Positions 63,691 to 64,000 of a stretch of 64,000 nt of DNA are shown piece after piece. The position numbers were made by a program, and so were the translations under genes. The first letter of the stretch is position 1; each line of letters starts with the position of its first letter. This DNA comes from an uncultured bacterium. Lineage in GTDB: Bacteria > Hydrogenedentota > Hydrogenedentia > Hydrogenedentales > Hydrogenedentaceae. The stretch is taken from assembly GCA_937124615.1 (NCBI GenBank), contig CAKZKR010000019.1, positions 37,476 through 101,475 of the forward strand, given 5' to 3'. The notes under the pieces are model-generated. The model did no database searches and was not told where the DNA came from. It worked only from the letters and a program-made list of their open reading frames with translations.

Positions 63691-64000
63691 ATCTTATTTC
63701 CTCTTTGGTATCGCTCGTTGTTATGTTATGGAACATCTAATTAAGAATAATACATCATTACGAGGTATATGTCAATTTATTATATAAATTCTAAGAATTT
63801 GTCGATAGAACTATAAGATAGGCAGATTATAGGGGAAAAATACCTTTAATAACTGTCTGGAAAGAAGAAGTACAATATGAATGTATTGGGTTGATAGTTG
63901 CATCGCAATATCTAAAATAATTATAATAGTCTTTCTATATATAAATATTATATTAGGGGAGAGAAAGAGTTTATTAGTTAATTGAAATTATTAAATTATA
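63691..64000. other. AT-rich end of window without a gene
   Basis: These 310 bases carry the pilT ribosome site (AGAGGAAA region near 63693-63705 on the minus strand) and presumably its promoter. I see no convincing coding frame, tRNA or hairpin-T terminator. The next gene lies outside the window. Confidence 0.45.

Overview
The window is an A+T-rich, gene-dense chromosomal segment from a Gram-negative, probably uncultured bacterium. Evidence for a diderm envelope is an LpxH-type enzyme, several lipoproteins, an OmpA-family protein and a BamE-like lipoprotein. A prepilin with an N-terminal [23 protein letters not shown] leader and a C-terminal His/Asp-Gly motif, together with surface proteins whose Glu-Gly-rich tails precede a C-terminal membrane helix, resembles genomes of the Hydrogenedentota and related PVC-like lineages. 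That placement is an inference from gene style, not a phylogeny. No phage, insertion sequence, integrase, toxin-antitoxin pair or CRISPR array is visible.

Layout. 1-2690: the 3' part of dnaG followed by rpoD, then a CAU-anticodon tRNA best read as tRNA-Ile2. 2842-7131: an orphan glycyl-radical-enzyme activase, a three-gene plus-strand run (lipoprotein, PIG-L deacetylase, SIMPL-like protein) and a sensorless histidine kinase. 7229-10165: icd and serA on the minus strand. 10550-12970: two surface proteins that share a domain and a tail architecture. 13037-15980: yicC-gmk-rpoZ-coaBC. 16111-19028: a lipoprotein with two BamE-like repeats and an enolase-superfamily enzyme. 19008-22364: a minus-strand operon of BtuF/BtuC/BtuD-type transport genes ending in a uridine kinase. 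22542-28823: a large GH13-type protein, a secreted LamG-like protein, the prepilin and an OmpA-family protein with a clear promoter, 5' hairpin and terminator. 29029-32570: an aminotransferase, a bisphosphate-nucleotidase-like phosphatase and a FAD oxidoreductase in one run. 32598-37623: a repeat protein, a GT-C glycosyltransferase, a sulfatase-fold enzyme and a nitrilase homologue, all minus strand. 38006-38977: a stand-alone MshEN-domain protein. 38998-46274: the cell-shape operon mreB-mreC-mreD-mrdA-rodA-rng. 46616-54819: ftsH, folP, glmM, pdxJ, a glycosyltransferase, a PHP phosphoesterase, lepB and lpxH, all plus strand. 54864-63690: a DUF4091 protein, two zinc dehydrogenases, cysE, an SGNH-like protein and a PilT-type ATPase.

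The genes mostly serve core tasks: replication and transcription initiation, wall elongation, envelope biogenesis, cofactor and amino-acid synthesis, and protein quality control. Accessory interest lies in variations on known families. These include the paired Glu-Gly-tailed surface proteins, a nitrilase-fold protein with Gly at the catalytic Cys position, a sulfatase-fold protein with Thr at the nucleophile position, an OmpA domain with Cys-Cys where Thr-Asp is usual, an orphan radical activase, and a 5'-terminal mRNA hairpin ahead of the ompA-like gene. I found no clear multi-gene defence or mobile system.
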